A stretch of DNA of 64,000 bases from Delphinus delphis (Eukaryota > Chordata > Mammalia > Artiodactyla > Delphinidae). A program made the translations under genes and the position numbers. Numbering within the stretch: the first letter of the stretch is position 1; each line of letters opens with the position of its first letter. The notes beneath the pieces were generated by a model. The model made no database searches. It was not told where the DNA came from and worked only from the letters and a program-made list of their open reading frames with translations. The stretch is from assembly GCF_949987515.2 (NCBI RefSeq), contig NW_027192671.1:1178001-1242000 (forward strand). The letters are read 5' to 3'. Positions 11,055-25,266 of the stretch are shown here, piece after piece.

Positions 11055-12632
11055 TTGAAGTCATATTGCATGGTACCCATTCCACGGGTTTCAAATACAC
11101 AGGTTTAAGGTATTCTTCCTTCAGCTAAAACATGCATGTGGAACCCAAGTATGATCAACCATGTGAACGGGAGACGTGTTCAAATATGTCTCAGTTTTCC
11201 TCCCCTGGTACTCGGGTGCAACATTCCAGACGCTTTACTAACACTCTCCCCACTTGGAAAGTCAGTGCCTTTAACCTCCTGTTTGGCCCAGTTTGCAATT
11301 TCTGCGGAAGATGAACAGGAATAGCGAGAACCAATGAGAGACTAGCTGGAGGTGTCTGGACGGGCAAATTTAACTCTCATTTCCCACCAGGAAGAGGAAA
11401 TAACCAAAGGCTCAGCATGCCGTGCCGGAACCAGATTAGGGCCTGAAGACATCCTGCGGTGTTGCGGCCAGGTCACAAGAAAGCGAGTTGAAGAAAGGAG
11501 CTCAGGGGCACTGTAATTCACAAACCTGCAGAGTTATAAATGACAGCTATTGTCCAAAAATAGACTGAAGTAAGGCTGCCAAGAGGACTTGAAAGCGGGG
11601 CAGAATTGCAGGAAACCGATTTCAGGAGGTAGACTGGAATTGCATTGAAAGCATAGGAAAAGAGGCAGAACGTCCACAATGATGCACTTGGCCAAAAAGG
11701 GCGTATGCGTTTTTTCCTGAATATATTGAGGAAAAAAGGCATACGCCCTTTTTGGCCAACCAAGCAAGCTTGCAAAGGAAATCTGCACTACAATGAAGTC
11801 TCACTTCCCCCCGGTCAAAAGGGCCATCTGAAAAAAGTGTAAAATCCAGAAAGGCAGGACAGGCCATGGAGAACTGGGAGCCTTGTTATGCTGAAGGGCG
11901 GGATGTAAATTGCCAACAACCACTCGGGAGAAGTGTATGGTGTTTCCTGAAACATCTAAAAAACAAAGCAACAGAGCCTAGGGCACTTCCACTTATGGTC
12001 CTATAGCTTAGGGAAATTAAATTCAAAAAGACACAGCCACCCCAAAGTTTCAAACGGCTCTGTTTACAAGAACCTCGTTTACAGTACAAGTTCAACATCG
12101 CAGAAAGTGAAAAATGGATAAAGAACTTGTGGTACGTACGTACAATGCAGTATCACTCAGCAATGAAATCTATGTCATCAGGCCCGTAGCAGCATAATGA
12201 GTGGATTAGGTACGATGATTCTAACTGAAATAAGTCACACAGAAAAAGAAACATCATAAGATATCACTAATACACGGAATGGAAACTTGGCTACACAGGA
12301 ACTGAATTACAGAACAGAACAGGGTCTCAAATTTAGAAAACCAACTTATGCTTGCTTAAGGGGAAAGGTGAGTTGGGGTGCTGCATAAAACCAGAGATTG
12401 AAATGAGCACAGATAAAGTTCCTTAAGCCAAATATGGAATAGACAAGAGCTACTCCTTGCTCAACGAAATGGACTCAACACCGCATATTAAATGCCTAAG
12501 AATGTACCTGACTAGTAAGTATCTTAAAACCTATGGATTGCTATGTCTCCAAAAGAGAATCAAGCATGTGTACAGGGGCATAAACGCAGCAGTGATAGGA
12601 TTGGAGAGGTTCGGTGAGCAAATGAAGACCCT
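11055..12632 (+). repeat. Satellite monomer 8, palindrome broken
   Basis: Head A with CAAATACACAGG, sister of monomer 5 up to the core. Palindrome 11688-11759 has two right-arm changes (ATTGAGG and AAGGCAT), the same pair seen in monomers 33 and 34 about 40 kb away. L1 remnant about 11771-12565. Tail x with a 1-bp deletion (GGATTAGGTACG). Confidence 0.95.
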
Positions 12633-14212
12633 TTGAAGTCATATTGCATGGTACCCATTTTACAGGTTTCAACTACCCAGGTTTAAGGTATTCTTCCTTC
12701 AGCTAAAACATGCATGTGGAACCTAGAGTATGATCAACCATGTGATCGGGCGACGTGTTCAAATATGTCTCAGTTTTTGTACCCTGGTACTCGGGTGCAA
12801 CATTCCAGACACTTTACTAACACTCTCCCCACTTGGAGAGTCAGTCCCTTTAACCTCCTCTTTGGCCCAGTTTGCAATTTCTGTGGAAGATGAACAGGAA
12901 TAGCGAGAACCAATGAGAGACTAGCTGGAGGTGTCTGGATGGGCAAATTTAACTCTCATTTCCCACCAGGAAGAGGAATTAACCAAAGGCTCAGCGTGCC
13001 GTGCCAGAACCAGATTAGGGCCTGAAGACATCCTGCGGTGTTGCGGCCAGGTCACAAGAAAGCGAGTTGAAGAAAGGAGCTCAGGGGCACTGTAATTCAC
13101 AAACCTGCAGAGTTATAAATGACAGCTATCGTCCAAAAATAGACTGAAGTAAGGCTGCCAAGAGGACTTGAAAGCGGGGCAGAATTGCAGGAAACCGATT
13201 TCAGGAGGTAGACCGGAATTGCATTGCAAGCATAGGAAAAGAGGCAGAACGTCCACAATGATGCACTTGGCCAAAAAGGGCGTATGCGTTTTTTCCTGAA
13301 TATATTCAGGAAAAAACGCATACGCCCTTTTTGGCCAACCAAGCAAGCTTGCAAAGGAAATCTGCACTACAATGAAGTCTCACTTCCCCCCGGTCAAAAG
13401 GGCCATCTGAAAAAAGTGTAAAATCCAGAAAGGCAGGACAGGCCATGGAGAACTGGGAGCCTTGTTATGCTGATGGGCGGGATGTAAATTGCCAACAACC
13501 ACTCGGGAGAAGTGTATGGTGTTTCCTGAAACATCTAAAAAACAAAGCAACAGAGCCTACGGCACTTCCACTTATGGTCCTATAGCTTAGGGAATTTAAA
13601 ATCAAAAAGACACAGCCACCCCAAAGTTTGGAACGGCTCTGTTTACAAGAACCTCGTTTACAGTACAAGTTCAACATCGCAGAAATTGAAAAATGGATAA
13701 AGAAGTTGTGGTATTTACTTACAAAGCAATATCACTCAGCAATGAAATCTGTGTCATCAGGCCCTTAGCAGCACAATGAGTGGATTCAGGTATGATGATT
13801 CTAACTGAAATAAGTCACACAGAAAAAGAAACATCATAAGATATCAGTAATACACGGAATGGAAACTTGGCTACACAGGAACTGAATTACAGAACAGAAC
13901 AGGGTCTCAAATTTAGAAAACCAACTTATGCTTGCTTAAGGGGAAAGGTGAGTTGGGGTGCTGCATAAAACCAGAGATTGAAATGAGCACAGATAAAGTT
14001 CCTTAAGCCAAATATGGAATAGACAAGAGCTACTCCTTGCTCAATGAAATGGACTCAACACCGCATATTAAACGCCTAAGAATGTACCTGACTAGTAAGT
14101 ATCTTAAAACCTATGGATTGCTATGTCTCCGAAACAGAATCAAGCATGTGTACAGGGGCATAAACGCAGCAGTGATAGGATTGGAGAGGTTCGGTGAGCA
14201 AATGAAGACCCT
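12633..14212 (+). repeat. Satellite monomer 9
   Basis: First head C copy (CCTAGAGTATG, GTGATCGGG), with private changes such as CCCATTTTACAGG. Palindrome 13267-13338 perfect. L1 remnant about 13350-14145. Tail y. Confidence 0.95.
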
Positions 14213-15791
14213 TTGAAGTCATATTGCATGGTACCCATTCCACGGGTTTCAACTACCCAGGTTTTAGGTATTCTTCCTTCAGCTAAAACATGCATGTGGA
14301 ACCCAAGTATGATCAACCATGTGAACGGGAGACGTGTTCAAATATGTCTCAGTTTTCCTCCCCTGGTACTCGGGTGCAACATTCCAGACGCTTTACTAAC
14401 ACTCTCCCCACTTGGAAAGTCAGCGCCTTTAACCTCCTGTTTGTCCCAGTTTGCAATTTCTGCGGAAGATGAACAGGAATAGCGAGAACCAATGAGAGGC
14501 TAGCTGGAGGTGTCTGGACGGGCAAATTTAACTCTCATTTCCCACCAGGAAGAGGAAATAACCAAAGGCTCAGCGTGCCGTGCCGGAACCAGATTAGGGC
14601 CTGAAGCCATCCTGCGGTGTTGTGGCCAGCTCAAAAGAAAGCGAGTTGAAGAAAGGAGCTCAGGGGCACTGTAATTCGCAAACCTGCAGAGTTATAAATG
14701 ACAGCTATCGTCCAAAAATAGACTGAAGTAAGGCTGCCAAGAGGACTTGAAAGCGGGGCAGAATTGCAGGAAACCGATTTCAGGAGGTAGACTGGAATTG
14801 CATTGAAAGCATAGGAAAAGAGGCAGAACGTCCACAATGATGCACTTGGCCATAAAGGGCGTATGCGTTTTTTCCTGAATATATTCAGGAAAAAACGCAT
14901 ACGCCCTTTTTGGCCAACCAAGCAAGCTTGCAAAGGAAATCTGCACTACAATGAAGTCTCACTTCCCCCCGGTCAAAAGGGCCATCTGAAAAAAGTGTAA
15001 AATCCAGAAAGGCAGGACAGGCCATGGAGAACTGGGAGCCTTGTTATGCTGATGGGCGGGATGTAAATTGCCAACAACCACTCGGGAGAAGTGTATGGTG
15101 TTTCCTGAAACATCTAAAAAATAAAGCAACAGAGCCTAGGGCACTGCCACTTATGGTCCTATAGCTTAGGGAAATTAAAATAAAAAAGACACAGCCACCC
15201 CAAAGTTTGGGACGCCTCTGTTTACAAGAACCTCGTTTACAGTACAAGTTCAACATCGCAGAAAGTGAAAAATGGATAAAGAAGTTGTGGTATTTACTTA
15301 CAAAGCAATATCACTCAGCAATGAAATCTATGTCATCAGGCCCTTAGCATCACAATGAGTGGATTCAGGTATGATGATTCTAACTGAAATAAGTCACACA
15401 GAAAAAGAAACATCATAAGATATCAGTAATACACGGAATGTAAACTTGGCTACACAGGAACTGAATTACAGAACAGAACAGGGTCTCAAATTTAGAACAC
15501 CAACTTATGCTTGCTTAAGGGTAAAGGTGAGTTGGGGTGCTGCATAAAACCAGAGATTGAAATGAGCACAGATAAAGTTCCTTAAGTCAAATATGGAATA
15601 GACAAGAGCTACTCCTTGCTCAACGAAATGGACTCAACACCGCATATTAAACGCCTAAGAATGTACCTGACTAGTAAGTATCGTAAAACCTATGGATTGC
15701 TATGTCTCCAAAAGAGAATCAAGCATGTGTACAGGGGCATAAACGCAGCAGTGATAGGATTGGAGAGGTTCGGTGAGCAAATGAAGACCCT
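14213..15791 (+). repeat. Satellite monomer 10, palindrome broken
   Basis: Head A with GTTTGTCCC. Palindrome 14846-14917 has one left-arm change (GGCCATAAAGGG). L1 remnant about 14929-15724. Tail y. A private ATTCGCAAACC removes a minus-strand stop and lengthens a chance open frame to 100 codons. Confidence 0.95.
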
Positions 15792-17369
15792 TTGAAATCA
15801 TATTGCATGGCACCCATTCCATGGGTTTCAACTACCCAGGTTTAAGGTATTCTTCCTTCAGCTAAAACATGCATGTGGAACCCAAATATGATCAACCATG
15901 TGAACGGGAGACGTGTTCAAATATGTCTCAGTTTTCCTCCCCTGGTACTCAGGTGCAACATTCCAGACGCTTTACTAACACTCTCCCCACTTGAAAAGTC
16001 AGCGCCTTTAACCTCCTGTTTGGCCCAGTTTGCAATTTCTGCGGAAGATGAACAGGAATAGCGAGAACCAATGAGAGGCTAGCTGGAGGTGTCTGGACGG
16101 GCAAATTTAACTCTCATTTCCCACCAGGAAGAGGAAATAACCAAAGGCTCAGCGTGCCGTGCCGGAACCAGATTAGGGCCTGAAGCCATCCTGCGGTGTT
16201 GCGGCCAGCTCAAAAGAAAGCGAGTTGAAGAAAGGAGCTCAGGGGCACTGTAATTCACAAACCTGCAGAGTTATAAATGACAGCTATCGTCCAAAAATAG
16301 ACTGAAGTAAGGCTGCCAAAGGACTTGAAAGCGGGGCAGAATTGCAGGAAACCGATTTCAGGAGGTAGACTGGAATTGCATTGAAAGCATAGGAAAAGAG
16401 GCAGAACGTCCACAATGATGCACTTGGCCAAAAAGGGCGTATGCGTTTTTTCCTGAATATATTCAGGAAAAAACGCATACGCCCTTTTTGGCCAACCAAG
16501 CAACCTTGCAAAGGAAATCTGCACTACAATGAAGTCTCACTTCCCCCCGGTCAAAAGGGCCATCTGAAAAAAGTGTAAAATCCAGAAAGGCAGGACAGGC
16601 CATGGAGAACTGGGAGCCTTGTTATGCTGATGGGCGGGATGTAAATTGCCAACAACCACTCTGGAGAAGTGTATGGTGTTTCCTGAAACATCTAAAAAAC
16701 AAAGCAACAGAACCTAGGGCACTTCCACTTATGGTCCTATAGCTTAGGGAATTTAAAATCAAAAAGACACAGCCACCCCAAAGTTTGGAACGGCTCTGTT
16801 TACAAGAACCTCGTTTACAGTACAAGTTCAACATCGCAGAAATTGAAAAATGGATAAAGAAGTTGTGGTATTTACTTACAAAGCAATATCACTCAGCAAT
16901 GAAATCTGTGTCATCAGGCCCTTAGCAGCACAATGAGTGGATTCAGGTATGATGATTCTAACTGAAATAAGTCACACAGAAAAAGAAACATCATAAGATA
17001 TCAGTAATACACGGAATGGAAACTTGGCTACACAGGAACTGAATTACAGAACAGAACAGGGTCTCAAATTTAGAAAACCAACTTATGCTTGCTTAAGGGG
17101 AAAGGTGAGTTGGGGTGCTGCATAAAACCAGAGATTGAAATGAGCACAGATAAAGTTCCTTAAGCCAAATATGGAATAGACAAGAGCTACTCCTTGCTCA
17201 ACGAAATGGACTCAACACCGCATATTAAACGCCTAAGAATGTACCTGACTAGTAAGTATCTTAAAACCTATGGATTGCTATGTCTCCGAAACAGAATCAA
17301 GCATGTGTACAGGGGTATAAACGCAGCAGTGATAGGATTGGAGAGGTTCGGTGAGCAAATGAAGACCCT
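15792..17369 (+). repeat. Satellite monomer 11
   Basis: Head A with GAAAAGTCAG. The KpnI site is lost (GGCACC) and so is the HindIII site after the palindrome. A 1-bp deletion lies near 16318. Palindrome 16424-16495 perfect. L1 remnant about 16507-17302. Tail y. Its right part nearly equals that of monomer 12. Confidence 0.95.
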
Positions 17370-19374
17370 TTGAAGTCATATTGCATGGTACCCATTCCAC
17401 GGGTTTCAACTACCCAGGTTTTAGGTATTCTTCCTTCAGCTAAAACATGCATGTGGAACCCAAGTATGATCAACCATGTGAACGGGAGACGTGTTCAAAT
17501 ATGTCTCAGTTTTCCTCCCCTGGTACTCGGGTGCAACATTCCAGACGCTTTACTAACACTCTCCCCACTTGAAAAGTCAGCGCCTTTAACCTCCTGTTCG
17601 GCCCAGTTTGCAATTTCTGCGGAAGATGAACAGGAATAGCGAGAACCAATGAGAGGCTAGCTGGAGGTGTCTGGACGGGCAAATTTAACTCTCATTTCCC
17701 ACCAGGAAGAGGAAATAACCAAAGGCTCAGCGTGCCGTGCCGGAACCAGATTAGGGCCTGAAGCCATCCTGCGGTGTTGCGGCCAGCTCAAAAGAAAGCG
17801 AGTTGAAGAAAGGAGCTCAGGGGCACTGTAATTCACAAACCTGCAGAGTTATAAATGACAGCTATCGTCCAAAAATAGACTGAAGTAAGGCTGCCAAGAG
17901 GACTTGAAAGCGGGGCAGAATTGCAGGAAACCGATTTCAGGAGGTAGACTGGAATTGCATTGAAAGCATAGGAAAAGAGGCAGAACGTCCACAATGATGC
18001 ACTTGGCCAAAAAGGGCGTATGCGTTTTTTCCTGAATATATTCAGGAAAAAACGCATACGCCCTTTTTGGCCAACCAAGCAACCTTGCAAAGGAAATCTG
18101 CACTACAATGAAGTCTCACTTCCCCCCGGTCAAAAGGGCAATCTGAAAAAAGTGTAAAATCCAGAAAGGCAGGACAGGCCATGGAGAACTGGGAGCCTTG
18201 TTATGCTGATGGGCGGGATGTAAATTGCCAACAACCACTCTGGAGAAGTGTATGGTGTTTCCTGAAACATCTAAAAAACAAAGCAACAGAACCTAGGGCA
18301 CTTCCACTTATGGTCCTATAGCTTAGGGAATTTAAAATCAAAAAGACACAGCCACCCCAAAGTTTGGAACGGCTCTGTTTACAAGAACCTCGTTTACAGT
18401 ACAAGTTCAACATCGCAGAAATTGAAAAATGGATAAAGAAGTTGTGGTATTTACTTACAAAGCAATATCACTCAGCAATGAAATCTGTGTCATCAGGCCC
18501 TTAGCAGCACAATGAGTGGATTCAGGTATGATGATTCTAACTGAAATAAGTCACACAGAAAAAGAAACATCATAAGATATCAGTAATACACGGAATGGAA
18601 ACTTGGCTACACAGGAACTGAATTACAGAACAGAACAGGGTCTCAAATTTAGAAAACCAACTTATGCTTGCTTAAGGGGAAAGGTGAGTTGGGGTGCTGC
18701 ATAAAACCAGAGATTGAAATGAGCACAGATAAAGTTCCTTAAGCCAAATATGGAATAGACAAGAGCTACTCCTTGCTCAACGAAATGGACTCAACACCGC
18801 ATATTAAACGCCTAAGAATGTACCTGACTAGTAAGTATCTTAAAACCTATGGATTGCTATGTCTCCGAAACAGAATCAAGCATGTGTACAGGGGTATAAA
18901 CGCAGCAGTGATAGGATTGGAGAGGTTCGGTGAGCAAATGAAGACCCTTTGAAGTCATATTGCATGGTACCCATTCCACGGGTTTCAACTACCCAGGTTT
19001 TAGGTATTCTTCCTTCAGCTAAAACATGCATGTGGAACCCAAGTATGATCAACCATGTGAACGGGAGACGTGTTCAAATATGTCTCAGTTTTCCTCCCCT
19101 GGTACTCGGGTGCAACATTCCAGACGCTTTACTAACACTCTCCCCACTTGAAAAGTCAGCGCCTTTAACCTCCTGTTTGGCCCAGTTTGCAATTTCTGCG
19201 GAAGATGAACAGGAATAGCGAGAACCAATGAGAGGCTAGCTGGAGGTGTCTGGACGGGCAAATTTAACTCTCATTTCCCACCAGGAAGAGGAAATAACCA
19301 AAGGCTCAGCGTGCCGTGCCGGAACCAGATTAGGGCCTGAAGCCATCCTGCGGTGTTGCGGCCAGCTCAAAAGA
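16319..19374 (+). repeat. Recent single-monomer duplication (offset 1,579 bp)
   Basis: The right part of monomer 11 plus the head of monomer 12 nearly equals the right part of monomer 12 plus the head of monomer 13. Rare shared states are the lost HindIII site (CAACCTTGC), CCACTCTGGAG, CAGAACCTAGG and GGGGTATAAACG. I saw two differences: GGCCATCTG versus GGCAATCTG after the palindrome, and TGTTCGGCCC versus TGTTTGGCCC in the head. Confidence 0.75.
17370..18948 (+). repeat. Satellite monomer 12
   Basis: Head A with GAAAAGTCAG. HindIII site lost as in monomer 11. Palindrome 18003-18074 perfect. L1 remnant about 18086-18881. Tail y, ending with the rare GGGGTATAAACG shared with monomer 11. Confidence 0.95.
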
Positions 19375-20527
19375 AACCGAGTTGAAGAAAGGAGCTAAGG
19401 GGCACTGTAATTCACAAACCTGCAGAGTTATAAATGACAGCTATCGTCCAAAAATAGACTGAAGTAAGGCTGCCAAGAGGACTTGAAAGCGGGGCAGAAT
19501 TGCAGGAAACCGATTTCAGGAGGTAGACAGGAATTGCATTGAAAGCATAGGAAAAGAGGCAGAACGTCCACAATGATGCACTTGGCCAAAAAGGGCGTAT
19601 GCGTTTTTTCCTGAATATATTCAGGAAAAAACGCATACGCCCTTTTTGGCCAACCAAGCAAGCTTGCAAAGGAAATCTGCACTACAATGAAGTCTCAATT
19701 CCCCCCGGTCAAAAGGGCCATCTGAAAAAAGTGTAAAATCCAGAAAGGCAGGACAGGCCATGGAGAACTGGGAGCCTTGTTATGCTGATGGGCGGGATGT
19801 AAATTGCCAACAACCACTCGGGAGAAGTGTATGGTGTTTCCTGAAACATCTAAAAAACAAAGCAACAGAGCCTAGGGCACTTCCACTTATGGTCCTATAG
19901 CTTAGGGAATTTAAAATCAAAAAGACACAGCCACCCCAAAGTTTCGAATGGCTCTGTTTACAAGAACCTCGTTTACAGTACAAGTTCAACATCGCAGAAA
20001 GTGAAAAATGGATAAAGAAGTTGTGGTATTTACTTACAAAGCAATATCACTCAGCAATGAAATCTGTGTCATCAGGCCCTTAGCAGCACAATGAGTGGAT
20101 TCAGGTATGATGATTCTAACTGAAATAAGTCACACAGAAAAAGAAACATCATAAGATATCAGTAATACACGGAATGGAAACTTGGCTACACAGGAACTGA
20201 ATTACAGAACAGAACAGGGTCTCAAATTTAGAAAACCAACTTATGCTTGCTTAAGGGGAAAGGTGAGTTGGGGTGCTGCATAAAACCAGAGATTGAAATG
20301 AGCACAGATAAAGTTCCTTAAGCCAAATATGGAATAGACAAGAGCTACTCCTTGCTCAACGAAATGGACTCAACACCGCATATTAAACGCCTAAGAATGT
20401 ACCTGACTAGTAAGTATCTTAAAACCTATGGATTGCTATGTCTCCGAAAGAGAATCAAGCATGTGTACAGGGGCATAAACGCAGCAGTGATAGGATTGGA
20501 GAGGTTCAGTGAGCAAATGAAGACCCT
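18949..20527 (+). repeat. Satellite monomer 13
   Basis: Head A with GAAAAGTCAG, like monomer 12. Palindrome 19582-19653 perfect. L1 remnant about 19665-20460. Tail y. HindIII site intact. Private GAGCTAAGG removes the SacI site. Confidence 0.95.
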
Positions 20528-22106
20528 TTGAAGTCATATTGCATGGTACCCATTCCACGGGTTTCAACTACCCAGGTTTTAGGTATTCTTCCTTCAGCTA
20601 AAACATGCATGTGGAACCCAAGTATGATCAACCATGTGAACGGGAGACGTGTTCAAATATGTCTCAGTTTTCCTCCCCTGGTACTCGGGTGCAACATTCC
20701 AGACGCTTTACTAACACTCTCCCCACTTGAAAAGTCAGCGCCTTTAACCTCCTGTTTGGCCCAGTTTGCAATTTCTGCGGAAGATGAACAGGAATAGCGA
20801 GAACCAATGAGAGGCTAGCTGGAGGTGTCTGGACGGGCAAATTTAACTCTCATTTCCCACCAGGAAGAGGAAATAACCAAAGGCTCAGCGTGCCGTGGCG
20901 GAACCAGATTAGGGCCTGAAGCCATCCTGCGGTGTTGCGGCCAGCTCACAAGAAAGCGAGTTGAAGAAAGGAGCTCAGGGGCACTGTAATTCACAAACCT
21001 GCAGAGTTATAAATGACAGCTATCGTCCAAAAATAGACTGAAGTAAGGCTGCCAAGAGGACTTGAAAGCGGGGCAGAATTGCAGGAAACCGATTTCAGGA
21101 GGTAGACTGGAATTGCATTGAAAGCATAGGAAAAGAGGCAGAACGTCCACAATGATGCACTTGGCCAAAAAGGGCGTATGCGTTTTTTCCTGAATATATT
21201 CAGGAAAAAACGCATACGCCCTTTTTGGCCAACCAAGCAAGCTTGCAAAGGAAATCTGCACTACAATGAAGTCTCACTTCCCCCCGGTCAAAAGGGCCAT
21301 CTGAAAAAAGTGTAAAATCCAGAAAGGCAGGACAGGCCATGGAGAACTGGGAGCCTTGTTATGCTGAAGGGCGGGATGTAAATTGCCAACAACCACTCGG
21401 GAGAAGTGTATGGTGTTTCCTGAAACATCTAAAAAACAAAGCAACAGAGCCTAGGGCACTTCCACTTATGGTCCTATAGCTTAGGGAATTTAAAATCAAA
21501 AAGAGACAGCCACCCCAAAGTTTGGAACGGCTCTGTTTACAAGAACCTCGTTTACAGTACAAGTTCAACATCGCAGAAAGTGAAAAATGGATAAAAAAGT
21601 TGTGGTATTTACTTACAAAGCAATATCACTCAGCAATGAAATCTGTGTCATCAGGACCTTAGCAGCACAATGAGTGGATTCAGGTATGATGATTCTAACT
21701 GAAATAAGTCACACAGAAAAAGAAACATCATAAGATATCACTAATACACGGAATGTAAACTTGGCTACACAGGAACTGCATTCCAAAACAGAACAGGGTC
21801 TCAAATTTAGAAAACCAACTTATGCTTGCTTAAGGGGAAAGGTGAGTTGGCGTGCTGCATAAAACCAGAGATTGAAATGAGCACAGATAAAGTTCCTTAA
21901 GCCAAATATGGAATAGACAAGAGCTACTCCTTGCTCAACGAAATGGACTCAACACCCCATATTAAACGCCTAAGAATGTACCTGACTAGTAAGTATCTTA
22001 AAACCTATGGATTGCTATGTCTCCAAAAGAGAATCAAGCGTGTGTAGAGGGGCATAAACGCAGCAGTGATAGGATTGGAGAGATTCGGTGAGCAAATGAA
22101 GACCCT
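20528..22106 (+). repeat. Satellite monomer 14
   Basis: Head A with GAAAAGTCAG. Palindrome 21161-21232 perfect. L1 remnant about 21244-22039. Tail starts as y, then changes to CACTAATAC and GGCGTGC as in x-type copies, suggesting an exchange point inside the L1 part near 21.7 kb. Confidence 0.95.
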
Positions 22107-23686
22107 TTGAAGTCATATTGCATGGTACCCATTACACGGGTCTCAACTCTCCAGGTTTTAGGTATTCTTCCTTCAGCTAAAACATGCATGTGGAACCCAG
22201 AGTATGATCAACCATGTGAACGGGAGACGTGTTCAAATATGTCTCAGTTTTCCTCCCCTGGTACTCGGGTGCAACATTCCAGACGCTTTACTAACACTCT
22301 CCCGACTTGGAGAGTCAGTGCCTTTAACCTCCTGTTTGGCCCAGTTTGCAATTTCTGCGGAAGATGAACAGGAATAGCGAGAACCAATGAGAGGCTAGCT
22401 GGAGGTGTCTGAACGGGCAAATTTAACTCTCATTTCCCACCAGGAAGAGGAATTAACCAAAGGCTCAGCGTGCCGGTCCGGAACCAGATTAGGGCCTGAA
22501 GCCATCCTGCGGTGTTGCGGCCAGGTCACAAGAAAGCAAGTTGAAGAAAGGAGCTCAGGGGCACTGTAATTCACAAACCTGCAGAGTTATAAATGACAGC
22601 TATCGTCCAAAAATAGACTGAAGTAAGGCTGCCAAGAGGACTTGAAAGCGGGGCAGAATTGCAGGAAACCGATTTCAGGAGGTAGACTGGAATTGCATTG
22701 AAAGCATAGGAAAAGAGGCAGAACGTCCACAATGATGCACTTGGCCAAAAAGGGCGTATGCGTTTTTTCCTGAATATATTCAGGAAAAAACGCATACGCC
22801 CTTTTTGGCCAACCAAGCAAGCTTGCAAAGGAAATCTGCACTACAATGAAGTCTCACTTCCCCCCGGTCAAAAGGGCCATCTGAAAAAAGTGTAAAATCC
22901 AGAAAGGCAGGACAGGCCATTGAGAACTGGGAGCCTTGTTATGCTGATGGGCGGGATGTAAATTGCCAACAGACACTTGGGAGAAGTGTATGGTGTTTCC
23001 TGAAACATCTAAAAAACAAAGCAACAGAGCCTAGGGCACTTCCACTTATGGTCCTATAGCTTAGGGAAATTAAAATCAAAAAGACACAGCCACCCCAAAG
23101 TTTGGGACGCCTCTGTTTACAAGAACCTCGTTTACAATACAAGTTCAACATCGCAGAAAGTGAAAAATGGATAAAGAAGTTGTGGTATTCACTTACAAAG
23201 CAATATCACTCAGCAATGAAATCTATGTCATCAGGCGCTTAGCAGCTCAATGAGTGGATTCAGGTATGATGATTCTAACTGAAATAAGTAACACAGAAAA
23301 AGAAACATCATAAGATATCAGTAATACACGGAATGTAAACTTGGCTACACAGGAACTGAATTACAGAACAGAACAGGGTCTCAAATTTAGAAAACCAACT
23401 TATGCTTGCTTAAGGGTAAAGGTGAGTTGGGGTGCTGCATAAAACCAGAGATTGAAATGAGCACAGATAAAGTTCCTTAAGTCAAATATGGAATAGACAA
23501 GAGCTACTCCTTGCTCAACGAAATGGACTCAACACCGCATATTAAACGCCTAAGAATGTACCTGACTAGTAAGTATCTTAAAACCTATGGATTGCTATGT
23601 CTCCAAAAGAGAATCAAGCATGTGTACAGGGGCATAAACGCAGCAGTGATAGGATTGGAGAGATTCGGTGAGGAAATGAAGACCCA
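22107..23686 (+). repeat. Satellite monomer 15 (position 1 of the 4-mer, copy 1)
   Basis: Head B with GCCGGTCCGG. Palindrome 22741-22812 perfect. L1 remnant about 22824-23619. Tail y with GTATTCACTTAC and the rare AATAAGTAACAC. Pairs with monomer 19. Confidence 0.95.
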
Positions 23687-25266
23687 TTGAAGTCATATTG
23701 CATGGTACCCATTCCACGGGTTTCAACTACCCAGGTTTTAGGTATTCTTCCTTCAGCTAAAACATGCATGTGGAACCCAGAGTATGATCAACCATGTGAT
23801 CGGGAGACGTGTTCAAATATGTCTCAGTTTTCGTACCCTGGTACTCGGGTGCAACATTCCAGACGCTTTACTAACACTCTTCCCACTTGGAGAGTCAGTC
23901 CCTTTAACCTCCTGTTTGGCCCAGTTCGCAATTTCTGCGAAAGATGAACAGGAATAGCGAGAACCAATGAGAGACTAGCTGGAGGTGTCTGGACGGGCAA
24001 ATTTAACTCTCATTTCCCACCAGGAAGAGGAATTAACCAAAGGCTCAGCGTGCCGTGCCGGAACCAGATTAGGGCCTGAAGCCATCCTGCGGTGTTGCGG
24101 CCAGCTCACAAGAAAGCGAGTTGAAGAAAGGAGCTCAGGGGCACTGTAATTCACAAACCTGCAGAGTTATAAATGACAGCTATCGTCCAAAAATAGACTG
24201 AAGTAAGGCTGCCAAGAGGACTTGAAAGCGGGGCAGAATTGCAGGAAACCGATTTCAGGAGGTAGACTGGAATTGCATTGAAAGCATAGGAAAAGAGGCA
24301 GAACGTCCACAATGATGCACTTGGCCAAAAAGGGCGTATGCGTTTTTTCCTGAATATATTCAGGAAAAAACGCATACGCCCTTTTTGGCCAACCAAGCAA
24401 GCTTGCAAAGGAAATCTGCACTACAATGAAGTCTCACTTCCCCCCGGTCAAAAGGGCCATCTGAAAAAAGTGTAAAATCCAGAAAGGCAGGACAGGCCAT
24501 GGAGAACTGGGAGCCTTGTTATGCTGATGGGCGGGATGTAAATTGCCAACAGACACTTGGGAGAAGTGTATGGTGTTTCCTGAAACATCTAAAAAACAAA
24601 GCAACAGAGCCTAGGGCACTTCCACTTATGGTCCTATAGCTTAGGGAAATTAAAATCAAAAAGACACAGCCACCCCAAAGTTTGGAACGGCTCTGTTTAC
24701 AAGAACCTCGTTTACAGTACAAGTTCAACATCGCAGAAAGTGAAAAATGGATAAAGAACTTGTGGTACTTACGTACAATGCAGTATCACTCAGCAATGAA
24801 ATCTATGTCATCAGGCCCGTAGCAGAATAATGAGTAGATTCAGGTACGATGATTCTAACTGAAATAAGTCACACAGAAAAAGAAACATCATAAGATATCA
24901 CGAATACACGGAATGTAAACTTCGCTACACAGGAACTGAATTCCAAAACAGAACAGGTTCTCAAATTTAGAAAACCAACTTATGCTTGCTTAAGGGTAAA
25001 GGTGAGTTGGGGTGCTGCATAAAACCAGAGATTGAAATGAGCACAGATAAAGTTCCTTAAGCCAAATATGGAATAGACAAGAGCTACTCCTTGCTCAACG
25101 AAATGGACTCAACACCCCATATTAAACGCCTAAGAATGTACCTGACTACTAAGTATCTTAAAACCTATGGATTGCTATGTCTCCAAAAGAGAATCAAGCG
25201 AGTGTACAGGGGCATAAACGCAGCAGTGATAGGATTGGAGAGGTTCGGTGAGCAAATGAAGACCCT
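23687..25266 (+). repeat. Satellite monomer 16 (position 2, copy 1)
   Basis: Mixed head: the CCCAGAGTATG indel of B with GTGATCGGG and CGTACCC typical of C. Palindrome 24321-24392 perfect. L1 remnant about 24404-25199. Tail x with the rare AGCAGAATAATGAGTAG. Pairs with monomer 20. Confidence 0.95.

Larger units (their letters stand above)
3600..11690 (+). repeat. Older 3-monomer-spaced block repeat (offset 4,738 bp)
   Basis: About 3.4 kb from roughly 3.6-7.0 kb matches roughly 8.3-11.7 kb at an offset of 4,738 bp (4,737 after a 1-bp deletion). Monomers 3, 4 and 5 pair with 6, 7 and 8. Shared rare states include ATTACACGGGTCTC plus head B followed by GTATTCACTTAC, CAAATACACAGG, and ATCACAGAAAG after the L1 TTACCGTAC. 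I counted roughly twenty differences, so it is older than the 6,319-bp duplication. Limits are approximate. Confidence 0.75.
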